From Megaleporinus macrocephalus (lineage: Eukaryota; Chordata; Actinopteri; Characiformes; Anostomidae): a DNA stretch of 64,000 bases. The stretch covers positions 37,825,824-37,889,823 of the forward strand of contig CM038725.1 in NCBI GenBank assembly GCA_021613375.1, in the 5' to 3' direction. The translations under genes and the position numbers were made by a program. This document shows, in pieces, positions 30,337 through 44,525 of this stretch. The notes under the pieces were generated by a model, which made no database searches, was not told the origin of the DNA, and worked only from the letters and a program-made list of their open reading frames with translations. How positions within the stretch are numbered: position 1 is the stretch's first letter; every line of letters starts with the position of its first letter.

Positions 30337-32890
30337 TTTTTATATATGTGTGTTTCATGTGTTTTACATATGTAGTACCTGTATTTGCCATATATGTTGT
30401 TGATTCTTTAATTGAAAATACATCAACACAATCTGTGCAGGCAGGAAAAGAAATGTCATTAGGAATTGTCAGCTAATGATAATTCCAGAATTGCTGTTCT
30501 TCATAATTTGGTCAAGATTTCTTCCATGTAGAATCAATATACATACTTAAATTCAAAACAACACTTTTTAGTGCAGAAAACATTGATCAAGGGTTTGAAT
30601 AATATACAAATAACAAGTATTTAACTTCCCAGTGTGCATCAAAGATTACATGGGAAAACATTTTCCAACATGTATCACAAATAAATATTTTTTTATGACA
30701 ATTATGCTATGGTTTTTCTGAATTTGTAAGGTAAGTGAAAAAAGTAATAAAAAAAAAACAACTGTTTAAATATATTTAGTTCCAGTAATGTAATGTTTTT
30801 TAACACAACCATGGATTCTAATATGGTTACTTGTATACAAAATTCTTTGAGTTCTTTGTTCCAATTATTCAGTGGAAAAAGCATTCATATTTTTAATTAT
30901 TGTGTAAAGAATAAAAGTTAACAAGAAAATTAAGTCATGTAGTAATACATTGAGACAATTATTGAACTCGATTACATTTTGTCCTAAACAAAATCATAAT
31001 AGACAGGCAGAAAATCAAGCACTTGGTGAAACACAGAAAATACACAGAAAAACACAGAAGCATCCTTCCACCAAGCTGCAATACACCTGCTCAGTTCTGT
31101 GGAGGACAATCTGGAACCTGAGGTAAAGGAGGAGATGATGATTTGCCTTTGTATGCAGACAAAACAAAACAGACATGAAATTTCTCCTGCAAGAAATTTT
31201 TCACAAGATAAAGCTACACATATACTGTGTACTTGACATTGCCTGAACTGTAATGTATATATAAAAGAAAATTTAAATGTAAGTAAATGTTTAAAGTTCC
31301 ACTCACGTAAGTTTTAGGTTTTATAAAAAAATGATTATTATTATTTGTAAATCAACATTGGCAAACTCTTAAAATGGGCAACATTTTATTTATCTTTTCA
31401 TTTTAGATTTCACAATTTAAATTATTCACTCATAGCCTTACTAAAGAGTATTTTTATAACTCTTTTTCAAGTGTAATAGCCACCGGGATGCAAAACTAAA
31501 ATGTGTTCTTTCACTGTTCATCAATGACTCATTAGAAATTTACAATCTGTTTTCAGTTACATCATTCTTTGTATACACAGTATTTCTTTTAGTAGCATTT
31601 TTTAGATATAGTGATAGTCAAGAGAAAATTAGTTGGCAGTAAAATCAGTAAGCGTTGTTGTAGAATGACCATAGACTCATAACAGTTCAGAGTAACTACA
31701 GAGTTACATTTTTATCATCAGTTTTTTATATTTTAATATTTTATATTTAATATTCTGTAATATGTGTTTGATACCAAACAACATTCACTAAAGTTCCATG
31801 AAAATTGGAGGATATGGCTGTTGGAAATAACCAGAAAGAGCTGTTTGCAAATATTCTAACATGCCATGTGAAATGCTGATATTATGTAAAACTTGTAATG
31901 AAATGTGAGCGACAGATTCTTAAGCAATTGTATACGGTAGAATTAGTTTGTGCGAAATAAGCTGAACACACTGGTTACTTACAGTCCACAGTCTACTGAG
32001 CCATGATAACAAGATAAATACTAGAATCAAATATTATTCAGGAGTTTTACAGTATGTTGCTGTGTCTGGAATTACATTTCTATGAAGCATATATAGACAA
32101 AAACTGTGCTGTCAACTGAAGATGTGGAAGGCCAAAAATCACAGGGCCACAGTGGGAATAGTGGGAATCATTAGCTGACTGTTAGATTTTTGAGACAATA
32201 TAAGAATCAGGAGATACAGCCTGATCACCTGATATGCCAAGTTTACAGGATGATTCTAAAAATAATTTTTCTTCATCAATTTGAAAGTCAGATAGTTAAT
32301 GACTTGAAACTCACAGTTAGATTTTTAAATTCTTGTAAAAAGAGGAGATAAAACCCTATAAAATAGAATATATTCTATAGTAAAAAAATTCTTCTTCTTC
32401 CGAAGTTACATAGTCAGTTACTTGCTTTAAACCTGACTGTCCGATTTTTTATATGATGTAAGAATCAAGAGATAGTCATTTAAACTAAACCACACATTCT
32501 GTATGTACAAATCATTCTATCGCCTGGCATACCAAATTCACAGGATGATTATAAAAATATTATACAGAAAAATTCTTCTTCTTCAGGATTTATACAGGCA
32601 GTTACTTGCTGACTTAAACCTGACTCACTTTAAAAATGTTAATTGTAAATGTCTATGAGATATATTTGGATTTGAAATATATTTGAATATATCTATGTCA
32701 AATACTTCTGCACTGTTATTATTTTAAGCTTGGACAGTCACTGTGGTTGTTATTTCCTTCCATTCAGGGCGTTTACAGCGCATCTTAGCCATAAATGTAG
32801 TTTGCAGTGTCCAGAAATCGCCACCTACAGGTGACATGCTGTAACTGCTGCATCATTTAAGGTGGAACGCAAAATGCGAATAAGACGCTG
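29900..32890. mobile_element. Relative of the 52735-54396 inverted-repeat element
   Basis: The left part (about 29925-30060) carries the inverted-orientation unit (TGTATCTCCTAATTCTCAAT), and the right part (32160-32640) carries forward units (GACTGTTAGATTTTTGAGAC; spacing about 120-190 bp). The right end, 32755-32890 (GGGCGTTTACAGCGCATCTT, AATGCGAATAAGACGCT), matches the reverse complement of 52735-52860. A TA/T tract at 30249-30345 and AT-rich filler lie between. The left end is poorly defined. Confidence 0.5.
30249..30345. repeat. Long TA microsatellite with T tract
   Basis: About 70 bp of uninterrupted TA dinucleotide followed by about 22 T. Short ORFs here encode only Tyr-Ile repeats and are artefacts. 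A smaller TA run lies at 30083-30105. Confidence 0.95.
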
Positions 32891-32940
32891 ACAAATGAGG
32901 AGCCAACTTCAGCCTCAGGCAGCTTCTTACCTTCAATAGT

Positions 32941-33095
32941 TCAGCTCTGATTTCTGTTCCTCCAACAACACTGTCCGAGTGCGGAGGAGGTGCGTACTGC
33001 TGACCACAACACGATCTTCTGATCTACACTTTAGTGCAGCTGTAGAATATAGTTATAGATACAAAAATTGTGCCACCAACTGGCCTGGAGCAGTC
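32941..33095 (-). promoter_or_regulatory. Putative non-coding first exon of ZNF copy 5 (type 1)
   Basis: Minus strand ends ACTATTGAAG/GTAAGAAGC, the best donor consensus among the seven type 1 blocks. The interior carries the shared CCGAGTGCGGAGGAGG and GTGCAGCTG segments on the plus strand. Confidence 0.55.
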
Positions 33096-33121
33096 GTTTT
33101 TAAAAATAATCAACACGTATT

Positions 33122-33160
33122 TAGTCAAGCCCCGCCACAAGGCGCTGTGATTGGGTAACT
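33122..33160 (-). promoter_or_regulatory. CCAAT and GC box upstream of the ZNF copy 5 first exon
   Basis: Minus strand reads GTTACCCAATCACAGCGC and then GGCGGGGCTTGAC, giving a CCAAT box and a GC box some 30-60 bp beyond the putative exon. The equivalent site upstream of ZNF copy 7 keeps the same arrangement with CCAGT. Promoter function is inferred. Confidence 0.5.
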
Positions 33161-34396
33161 CCAGAGTGAAGAATTCATTTAGGATTTATTAATAACCATG
33201 ATCTTGTATATAAATGTTCGAATTTATGTGACATCAAGATTGAGGCTAGAAAAAAAAAATTACAAAACGTTTTAAAAAAACAGCCAATTTTATTTCATAT
33301 TTTAAATACAAAAATTTGGAGAAATGGGCAAAATGATGTCTTAAAATCAGGTATGCATATTAAAAGGGGCATTTTATCAAAGTTTACATACAGTACTCTG
33401 TATGTCTGTAAAATGTGTTTTAAAACTAAGTTATAGTCCAAAATCTTATATGCAACAAACCATAAAACTGTATAATGAGAACAGATATAAAAAACAAATA
33501 CAATGCAAAGTAGTCATAATGTGAGAGGGGTAGATCTTATCTTGAGCTCCAGTTTGAAGAACAAAGTTAGGTTCCAGGTTTCTCCTGGACGCCCCAGACA
33601 TTGTATGAATGTATTCAGTTCCTTCAGCAGCAATCTTGATTTAGCTTAATGAAGTACTGAGCAGTCAAAGCAGGTATTAGATGAGAACTGTAAATAATAC
33701 TGGGTTGTTTAGGAGAAGCTTGGAAAGGGTTAAATAAACACATTGACATATGGAAAAGCACTTCTTACTCTATTAATACTGATTCTATTAATTAATATTT
33801 TAATAATAATGTGTTTTACTGAGCAAATAAAAGTTTCCTGTCTGGAAAAAAATCCTTTTTTTTGAATATAGTAATTTCCCCAAGTAATTAAAACTTCTGT
33901 ACACTACTGTTTAATCAGTGTATTTCAAGAGCTTAAATCTTAGCCAATGTAAAGTGCATTAGATAACAAAGTAAAAAGTACACCTTATTTTCAATCAACT
34001 GAAAATATGCTCAGGTGTGTTCTCGAAGAAGTAGAACACTAGGAGAACATTAATTCATGCTAAACAGTTTATTTCACAACCTAACAGTATTACGGATCAA
34101 TGTCGCTTAACAATTCGTGCAGATTTTAAAAATACATCAATTTTACTTCACCAGCCTGAAAGACTTCAAGTCATTGGAAAAAAAAATATTTGGTTAGATC
34201 ATTACATTATTGGCTTTCTTTTTGTGCACTGTCTGAAAAGTTGTTTTATCATTTTAATTAATACGCTCACAGCCTGCAATCTTGCCACACGGCCCTGTTC
34301 AAAATTCTACACATATAATCCGGAAAATGTGTACATATCAAACCAATAAGTTGATAAATTTTTCTAATGTTATAGAGAAAGTACTCTTAGTCGGTA
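33161..34396. other. Intergenic, no gene recognised
   Basis: AT-rich sequence between the ZNF copy 5 promoter and a SINE. No coding or structural signal found. Confidence 0.35.
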
Positions 34397-34640
34397 TTGG
34401 GGCAGTCCTCTGCTGGAGGTTAGGGAACCAAACTTGTGACTGGAAGGTCATTGGTTCGATCCCCTGAACTGACAGGACATGACTGAAGTGCCCTTAACTA
34501 AGAGACCTTCAACTGCTCCCTGGGTGCTCTGGATAGGTCTGCATGCCACTCTGGGCAAGCAACTTAGTGTATTGTGGGAGTTTCGTGGCATGGATGTGTT
34601 AAATGTGGAGGTCACATTTTTCTGTGGCAAATGGCAACTG
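34397..34640 (+). repeat. tRNA-derived SINE
   Basis: Head GAGGTTAGGGAACC with B-box-like GGTTCGATCCCC, then the body (AACTGCTCCCTGGGTGCTCT, GTTAAATGTGGAGGTCACA). Same body as the tRNA-Lys-headed SINE at 20769 and the SINE at 50715. Confidence 0.75.
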
Positions 34641-36104
34641 GAAAACAGCATCATTAGTCCCATTCAACATTGTAATGGTTATGTCCAAAGACAAATTGTA
34701 CATTATTCCACTGTCAAACAGTGTGTCAGGGTGCACTGCAAATGCATTGTTGGTCTCAGCCACCTCAAACATAAATCATAAATCTCTGCAAACCTTTAGG
34801 TTGTTTGCAAGCTCCTTAAAAAAAAAAAATCACAGGACATAGGTGTAGTGGAAGTACTATCTGATTTAAAAGCCAAGCCACCAAACTCATGATTTTGCAG
34901 AAGGTTCCATCTGTTAACTCTGGTGCTCAATTACTTCTCTTTGTTAAAAATTAAATGGTTCTAAAATGAATTAATTTGTAATTTATATCAAACCTCTGAC
35001 TTTACCTGGAAAACCACAGAGATACATTGTAGGTTGTCAAACAGTAGCCTCACATTCCCAGTTGCATTGGCCAAATGTGAGTGGGTATATACCCTGTTCC
35101 ACTGAAAAAAACATTAGATATTTTACACAACATACAAGGAAATGTTGATGTCGCCCATAATGGTTCCTCTTGCATTCACTTTCTGCCATGTGAATCACAA
35201 AATTGAAAGTGAATGAAATCAAGCAAAGTGCTTGTTCTGCCATACCCATGTAAGTCACTTTGATGGCATCCGGAGATGAATATGCATTGCAAGAACTTCT
35301 TCAAGACAGGTAATGCATTAAAAAAATGACCTTGTGTGCCTTTGATGCCTTTGTGACCTCTACAGTTGGTTTATAGCAGTGGGTTTATGTCCATAATGCT
35401 AGTTTCTGTCCCACAAATACCAGTCTTTCTCATGGTGCTTACCATTCTAGCCAAAGAGATGCAAGCTGTCTATTGGTCCCTAAGCAGACTCTGTGTTTGT
35501 ACACAGAAACAAAAACTAGGATAGTGTTAAAGTTCTCAAGCTCTACAAAGGATATAGTATGCTTACTGGTTTAGCGGGTGTAGCTAACATTGGATGTTTA
35601 ATATGATCAGTGGCTCTGGTGTTTTCCAGGTATAGGGGCCACCACCGGTGTGGAGGCAGAAGTCGCAAGCATAAAGACAACTGTTTAATATTTTTTTAGA
35701 ATCTGCAGAACAGATCAGTGAATTAACTTATTAACTTATAAGTGCCCTGTTTTCAAAGTCTTTCCATCTAATTCCATAACAAATGGGATTATTAGAACGA
35801 TGTGAACATCATGAAACATATCCAATGGAATCAGATCCTGTGGTTAATTAAATGACTTTTTATGTTTCATTATGTTACTTTTTCCACTGAAAGTCACCAT
35901 AACCTCTGCTTTACAATGGAGAGTTTAACAGAAGGTAAGCTTAACTGTAATCCTATCATAAGTGTACGACATCTGATGTAAACTACTCTTAGATAAATCA
36001 GAGTCATTTTGGAATTAAGCTATGGTGTAATGATCAAAAATGGACCTCTTTGGCTATAGTCAAGTCAAGTCAAGAGAGCTTGATGATGTGATTTGCAGTA
36101 CAGT
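34641..36104. other. Intergenic, no gene recognised
   Basis: Nothing supportable. Several ORFs of 70-100 codons near 34450-34840 overlap the SINE and are not credible genes. Confidence 0.35.
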
Positions 36105-36712
36105 CGTGAGTCAGCAGAGTGAACAGAACAGAGGGGCGCCGGTGCTCAGTACGGTGATGCTGGAGATGTTGCTACCTATCCTGACTGATTGAGGCCTCTC
36201 AGTCAGGAAATCCAGCACCCAGTTACAGAGGGAGGTGTTCAGGCCCATCAGACTCAGTTTTCTGATAAGCTGCTGGGGGGTGATGGTGTTGAATACTGAA
36301 CTGAAGTCTATGAACAGCATTCTGACATAGGTGTCTCTCTTGTCCAGGTGAGGGAGAGTGAGGTAAAGCATGGTGGGGATGGCATCATCTGTGGAGCGGT
36401 TGGGGCGATATGCAAATTGCAGTGGGTCCAGTAAAGGAGAGAGCTGGTGTCCTTGATGCGCCTCATGACAAGCCTCTCAAAGCACTTCATGATGACGGGA
36501 CTAAGTGCAATGGGCCGGTAGTCATTCAGGCAGGACACAGGAGACTTCTTTGGCACAGTGATGATGATGGTGGACTTGAAGCATGTTGGAACGACTGCAG
36601 TGCTGAGAGAGATGTTAAATATGTCTATGAGAGCATCAGCCAGCTGTTCAGCACATTCTCTAAGCACTCTGCCTGGTATCTGACAGTCATCATTCCCTGT
36701 GAGGGTTCCCAA
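36105..36712 (-). pseudogene. LINE reverse-transcriptase fragment
   Basis: Two overlapping frames together cover the front half of a non-LTR reverse transcriptase: [55 protein letters not shown], then, after a frameshift near 36400, [18 protein letters not shown], the first catalytic motif (F-x-D-F-S-S-x-F-N). Broken and truncated at both ends. A different subfamily from the LINE at 24370. Confidence 0.8.
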
Positions 36713-38475
36713 ACTTTAGCAGACACTACTATTTTAAATACCTTTTCCTTCAAAAATAGTTAAAAAAAATTATAACAGACCATTGTTTTAGTTATTTATA
36801 TTGTGACACTGTGTGAAAAGGGGTCAGGTGTAGCCATGATTCCTGCTTGAAAGTCAATGTTTATTAAACGTTACACAGGGTTGGCAAAAGTGATGGCAAA
36901 TTAAATATTGCTGTAATAAATATTTTTTTAAAACATTAAGAATATACATTAACTACCGTGCTGCAGTAGACTAATTATTCTCACTTATTGCACAATGTGT
37001 TGTCCAATTTGATGGCAGAAATCACAGGAATTATTAACTTAGGGCCTCTTACTCCTATATTGACCAACCCAGAGTCACCCTTGTAGTTGATGTCAGCCAT
37101 GCTTTTAACTCAAAATGCTTGCACCCTTCTTTGCCATCCCCTCTAGGTGAGAAATCTGACGCCCATTGGCAACAATGGAGACAGATGGTGCATCTTGTCA
37201 ACACCTTTATGACAGTTGGACTTGTGAATACCTAGCGAGATGCAGCAAATGGCAAGAAGAACACCAAAACCTGAAGAAGAATGTCATATTCTTACTCAAA
37301 AATACACAAGCTAAGCATAATGATTGGCCTGTAACTTCTGTATACAAGTTGTTTGCTTGCAAGGATAGGAAAATCATGCCATGGGATTAACAGTTCTTCT
37401 TATATCGACCAAAAATATACGATAAACTGTGGCCATTCTCTGTAATTGTGATTAAGTAAATAGTGGTATCTATATCAGGTGGGAAGTGTAATGGCACATA
37501 TACTGTGAACTTCAATGCATGTCCTTTAGTGCCACCATGTGGTGGTTGGTTAACTGCAAACATTTTCTCAGTGAACTCAGATAATGTGACTTTTAGTTAA
37601 GAGATTAACCAGGAAGGCCTGCAGCATTCAGAAATCTTTCCATATGGTCTGACAGGCAGCTTCTCCCACTTTTTAGTTTTGAAGAAATACCAGATGCATC
37701 TAAATTTATCCAAAAAGTGTTGGAGTAGCTGGAAGTCTTCTTTCCTATATAGCAGGATCTCACATCATCAAGTGTTTAAGGACTAAGACCAGCAGATTAC
37801 ACGAGGCGAAAGAGGTACTCTACACTTTTTTAACAGCCCAAGCCCTCTGTGGTTAAGACTGAACACCCCTGTTTCACAGCAGTGCTGAAAATCATAGCAG
37901 TTTAAGAAACTGTACTGCATGATGACCAGTGCACCTGCACTCCAATTAAACATTCTTCTCTGTTCTTTAGTGGGATTAGTTCCTGGATGGTGTCCTCAAG
38001 CTTTCATCATCTTCCTAGTGACCATCCATTATGGACATGACTAACCAGACATTCACAGCTTCATACATGGCGCCACCTTTTTTACAAATTGTGAATGTTT
38101 GCTAATGTTTGATAAGATCTGATTTGTGTCCAATGTGACAATAGAACAGATAGTCATGTACATGAAGATCACCTTTACTGTGAAACTGAAGAAGTTGACT
38201 TGATAACATCAGTACACAAAAGAACAGAAGCAGATCAGATACACCAATAATCACAAGTCTTGATCTAAAGAACATGTCTCTGAAGAACATGATCAAGCAA
38301 ACATTTTGGTCCAAGAGCAGCAGCAGCTCATATTATTAAGCTCTTGTCTGAATGAAGCTGCTTCTGTGTGCCTGATCTATTTTAAAGAACATCAGATCTT
38401 ATGTTTAGAACTCTCAGAGTGAATGTCTCAGAGTGAATGAAGAACAATGAGTGTTAGTGTCGGACAGCTTCCTAT
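36713..38475. other. Intergenic with ZNF-unit intron remnant
   Basis: No recognised gene; the 74-codon plus-strand ORF at 37166-37390 has no family signal. About 37855-37955 matches 17830-17930. From about 38100 the sequence becomes the shared intron-side flank of the type 1 exon blocks (GACAATAGAACAGATAGTCATG, GAATGAAGCTGCTTCTGTG). Confidence 0.4.
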
Positions 38476-38640
38476 CTTCAATAGTTCAGCTCTGCTTTCT
38501 GTTCCTCCAACAACACTGTCCGAGCGCCAGGGAGGCGTGAACTGCTGACCATCACACGCTTCTCTACTCTGGTGCAGTTGGAGAAACTTGTAGTTACAGA
38601 GTTACCACCACCACCTGGTCTGGAGCAGTTTCTCGTCGGA
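38476..38640 (-). pseudogene. Orphan type 1 first-exon block with a broken donor
   Basis: Homologous to the other type 1 exons, but the donor reads TTGAAG/ATAGGAAG: the obligatory GT is AT. No finger exon lies between this copy and the next promoter at 32941. It is most simply the remnant of a ZNF gene whose finger exon was lost. Confidence 0.55.
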
Positions 38641-38772
38641 ACCCCAGTATTAATTAAAGCCCCTCCTCCAGCAAACAGGGCCTGGATTACCGGATTTGTC
38701 AAAACCTTATATGGAGTTTGTAGTATCTTTCCAAATAATGCCAATTTCAGGTTGCACAGATCTCCACAATGA

Positions 38773-40499
38773 GGGGGTCGAAAGAGAAGTAAAAAAAAAA
38801 AAGCATTTAAAGAAAGTCGCGTAGTTGATTGTAATGTTTTTTTTTAATAAAGTGAATATTCAATGCCTTCAGTTTTAAACTAATATATGGTAATGACATA
38901 TTTCCACTTGTAACTAAATATAAAATGTACTGTGTTACTGAGTTCCCTATATACTTCAATAGTTTTGACTTATATAATTTTAATTACCAACTAAAAGTTA
39001 TCAAACTAATAATTAAAGGTATTATAGTGGTCTGTTTCAGTATTTAATTAAGATTAATCACTTTGCAATTGCAAGGAATTTCTTTTATTACAACCTGTTG
39101 ATCTGATTTAGTGTTTTGTATATAAACTATTTCTTCTTCTGTTCTCCACCTCCCTGAGAAAGCAGCAGGGTTAATAATGGATTACTTACATTTTAGCTTT
39201 TTCATATGGAATCTCTTGGAAATCTTTCTATTAGCTTATATTTGTTTACTTGACTTTTTCAGATTGACTATTATTTTGTATAATATTGTCTAATATTTAT
39301 TCAAGGTTTTTGTCTTGTCTGTTTAGCATGTTACACACATGCACTACGTCTATGATGAATAGTTTGCCTACTGCTTGTATACTGTGTGTATTGTTTATTC
39401 ACTATTCACTGTACTGATTTTGTATATAGTAAACTGTCTGTAAATTACTTATACATTGCCTGTATATTGGATATACAGCTAGAGAGATACAAACTGCCAA
39501 AACCAAATCCCTTCTGTGTGCCAACCTACTTGGTCAATAAATACTGTATGTGTAACATAGTAGGTGACATAAAAATGATGACATTATGGAACAAAACAGA
39601 AATCTGTATTTATTAGGTTATAAATGGGTGGAATACCTTAAACCGCAGAAATGCTAGACAGTTTTTGCCAAACAGCACTGCAAGGACCGGCTGGTGTATT
39701 GTTGGGTAATTTATCCAATAAGATTAAAATGTAGAATTGCATAAAAAATATCCATTCATTTTTTGTGATGTCAATGTGATATAACCCAAAATCTAAATAT
39801 AAGACCATACAACAAGTAAAATACTATTTTAAAATGTTTATGTTATAATGCAGACCAGGATTGGCTTGTACATATTGTCACTGGTGAGATTCAGTCAAAA
39901 AAGATACACATCCTCACAATTTTTAGCAAGATTGACTTCCAGTGAGACCCAAGGTCTTAAATATCCCTAAATCAACTTTCAACTCAATTTCAACTTTCCC
40001 CCAGTAATGCGATGATGGATCAACTTCAAACTCCTATATTGTGGGTCACCGCCAAATCTGGTAGAATGGATTGGAGAGAGGCATGAGTATTTATCTCATA
40101 TTATAGTGACCAATTACTTTCCAAGCATCACAAAGTGACATCAATATGTGTGCTTAAAGTCTCTGAAATCAAGAATGTTTATGTATTGTAGACTGGACTG
40201 TATGTGACTTTCTTCTGTATATATCCCGCATGCATTGGTTATATAGAGATGAGGTTACTGGTAAGTCACTCATATAGCTTCATGTCTTTCAGTTCTTAAT
40301 ACTCCCACTTCTCTTTAACAAAGCTGTTAAATTTTTCCAAGCATATCAAAACCTCCCCATCGCAGTCTTTAGGGTCATATTTGGGGTAACATTAAGTAGT
40401 TCGTATGTACGAATAAATGAGGCAACAGAAGAACTCTAGAAGCCAAACAGGCAGTCAAATGTTTGTCAAAGCAGGCATCATTGCAACAAAAACTTTTAT
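38773..40499. other. Intergenic, no gene recognised
   Basis: AT-rich. About 39905-40140 and 40345-40400 belong to the shared 3' flank seen downstream of other ZNF genes. Confidence 0.35.
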
Positions 40500-40600
40500 T
40501 ATTATTAGGTCTGGCAGTCTGTCCATGGTGTTTTCTGCTGGGATAGGCTCCCGCGCTCCAGACAATCTGGAAGGATAAGCAGCTTGGAATACAATTTAAT
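40500..40600 (+). repeat. V-SINE tail fragment
   Basis: TGCTGGGATAGGCTCCCGCG followed by GGAAGGATAAGCAGCTTGGA is the characteristic 3' part of V-SINEs. It lies in the 3' flank of ZNF copy 6. Confidence 0.6.
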
Positions 40601-40804
40601 AAATATTATTAATACATGTGGAGATTTCCGAATTTTCATAATAATATCACTAATGAAATTAGGTTTTACTGTAGACTCATGGATTAAAAACAACAAAAGG
40701 TGAATTTCCCCCTCTAAAATAGCTTATATAGATATTTAATATCTTGGCTGGAAGCATCATTGCCTGCAGATTTTTGCTCTTGGAATGTATTAAGGTTACA
40801 CTGG

Positions 40805-41968
<1,164 letters not shown>

Positions 41969-42448
41969 TTAGGATCCACACTTAGGTCGGGTAAAAAAAA
42001 AATGCACAAAGAGACTTTAAACTGGACATCACCCATGTCTGGAAAAAGAAAATATAACTTAATGTGCAATGCAACAAAAATATTAAAATGACACACAACC
42101 AGTGGGGAACCGTCATGGCCCTCTATGCCCTCTCAGAGGGCCTAAATATTCTTAACACACACAGATATATATCATTTTATTTTATCTACTTACAGTTTGA
42201 TGATCAATTATTTTGCTTAAGACGTTTTCTATGTTGTACAGATGTTATTGTTTCTTGCATTTCTATTTGCAGTTAAGTTGGAGAGGAAACCTTTTTTTTT
42301 TCAGACGGTGGTTGGGGGGGTTGGGGGAGAGTGAAGAGGCTTAAGAGACACGATTTGCTACTGCACCCCTGATAGGCAAGGATAAATATTTCATCTCATG
42401 TAAAAACCAATCACCTAAATACTCAAACTCTTAACACAGAACACTATA

Positions 42449-43096
42449 CAGTCGTGGCCAAAAGTTTTGAGAATGGCACAAATTTTGGTTTTTACAAAGT
42501 TTGCTGCCTCAGTTCCTATGGTGACAATTTGTATTAACTCTAGATTGTGAAGCCATTCCCTGCCATGAAAAATGACCTTATCACAAAATTAACTGCCTTA
42601 AGGAATGGCATAAAAACATCCTCCAAGAGCAACTTCTCACAACGATTCAGGAGCAATCTGGATATGAACAATGCTTTTCCCAGAATGATGCAGCACCATG
42701 TCACAAAAGTGATAACCAAGTGGCTCGGTGAACACAACTCTGAAATTGTAGGTCCATGGCCAGAAAACTCCCCCAGATCTCAATCCCATTGAGAATCTGT
42801 GGTCAATCTACAAAAAGAGGGTGGACAAACAAAACCCAGAAACTGTGATCAACTTCAAGCACTGATTAGGCAAGGATGGGTTGCCACCATTTAAGATTTT
42901 GCCCAGAAGCTGATATGCAGTATGCCAAGGCGAATTCCAGAGGTCTTAAAGGAGTAGGGTCAACATTGTAAACATTATGTCTTTGTCTAAACTGGATGCA
43001 TTTATCCATAAAACGTTAACACATATGGAATGCATTTAATTGTATATAATTGAAAACCAAAATTTGTGCCATTGTCATAACTTTTGGCCACGACTG
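42449..43096 (+). mobile_element. Internally deleted Tc1-like transposon with intact ends
   Basis: Terminal inverted repeats are CAGTCGTGGCCAAAAGTTTT at the left and the complement of CAGTCGTGGCCAAAAGTTAT at the right, flanked by TA on both sides (42447-42448, 43097-43098), the standard Tc1 target duplication. The 648-bp element keeps plus-strand transposase traces, including GPWPENSP and, in a shifted frame, NPIENLWSIYKKRVDKQNPE. It sits in the presumed intron of ZNF copy 6; the ZNF 7 and pseudogene units lack it. Confidence 0.9.
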
Positions 43097-43179
43097 TAGA
43101 GGTGTCATCATGCAAATACTTGAAATTCTGGGGCTAAACTGGATCGCTTTATGGCGAGAAGGAAAGGGATTAAAACCAA

Positions 43180-43318
43180 CACCAACAGTGACCGATCGAC
43201 CATGCATGTGTTTGGACTGTGGGAGGAAACTGGAGTGCCCAATGGAAACCCACTTAGAACATGCAAACTCCACACAGAACGGCCCGGACCGGGAATTAAA
43301 CCCAGATCATCTTTCTGT
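43180..43318 (-). repeat. V-SINE fragment
   Basis: Reverse-oriented V-SINE body: CATGCATGTGTTTGGACTGT, GGGAGGAAACTGGAGTGCCC, CGGACCGGGAATTAAACCCA. Truncated at both ends. Confidence 0.8.
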
Positions 43319-44358
43319 GCTCAATAAATTTTTTTCTATGTTAAAATTTCCAATGAAAGTTTCTGGATCCTATGGTTTACAAAGTTGTTTACAAGGCCAC
43401 TGCCAGGAACAGTGATGGGCTGACCTGCAGGAAGATTTGGCGGGCACAGGAACAATGATGCACTGGGCTACTGTTCTGTTCTGCTCCAAACACATCATGT
43501 ACATGAGATTACAAATTATCCAAATTCAATATGAACTGTGATGTACTCACACCGGTCAGTGTCTGAACAGCTCTTTGATAAACCAGACAATGCATTATAA
43601 TTTCATCTAGAAAAAGCAACAAAACAGTCACATGTATTTTGTCAACTCTTGTGCTCAAAAACAAGCCATGCTCATATGTCTACAATCCTTAAATCTGCTA
43701 ACAATCCTCCATACATTCATCTTACAAACTCTGACAGTATCAGTCATCGGTCAGTATAGCTGGTAGGAGTGTCTAAGGTGGGTGTCTGGAGTCTGTTTAG
43801 AGGTGGGTGCAGTGTATGAGAGGCAAGTATTTGCATGTTAATATATAAACGTGTTGATGGTGTAGATCATATGTGCAAACAGGCTTTGTGTATTTGAATA
43901 TGGTTGCCTTTGGGAAACCAACGACTACTGAACAGCAACCACCACCCAGACGTTTACAGCTTTACGTGACACTAGAGCAGATAGTCATGCACATAAAGAT
44001 CATGTTTACATAAAATGAAGGAGTTGACTTGACAACATTAGTACAGAAAAGATCAGAAGCACATCAGATACACCAACAATCACAAAGTCTTGATCTGAAG
44101 AACATGGGTTTGATGTATTTGAATGTAACTCGGTAAATAAGGCAGTAACTGCTATGTTTATCAAACCCAACTAGGAAAACATAATCAAGCTAATATTCTG
44201 CTCCAGCAGCAGCTCCCATTACTCAGCTCTGGTCTGAATGAAGCTGCTTCTCTGTGTCTGATCTATTTTAAAGAACATCAGATCTTATGTTCAGAACAGC
44301 TGTTTGTCTCAGAGTGAATGAAGAACAATGAGTGTTAAAGTGTAGGACAGCTTCCTAC

Positions 44359-44525
44359 CTTCAATAGTTCAGCTCTGCTTTCTGTTTCTCCAACAACACT
44401 GTCCAAGCACGCAGGAGGCGTGGCCTGCTGACCACAACACGATCTTCTGCTTCTGCACTTTAGTGCAGTTGGAGAAAGTTATAGTCACAGAATTGTCGCC
44501 ACCACCTGGCCTGGAGCTGCTTGTG
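44359..44525 (-). promoter_or_regulatory. Putative non-coding first exon of ZNF copy 6 (type 1)
   Basis: Donor TTGAAG/GTAGGAAG at 44359/44358. The exon overlaps a minus-strand ORF that has counterparts at the 38476 and 58960 copies (SRPGGG...NSVT...CTKVQKQKIVLWSA). These stop within the block, so translation is doubtful. Lies about 2.5 kb upstream of the finger exon. Confidence 0.55.

Noticed and set aside
30146..30476. ORFs encoding Tyr-Ile and Phe runs
   Set aside because: Direct translation of a TA microsatellite and T tract.
37166..37390. 74-codon plus-strand ORF starting MATMETDGASCQHL
   Set aside because: Reasonable composition, but no motif, no splice context and no paralogue in the window; cannot be supported as a gene.
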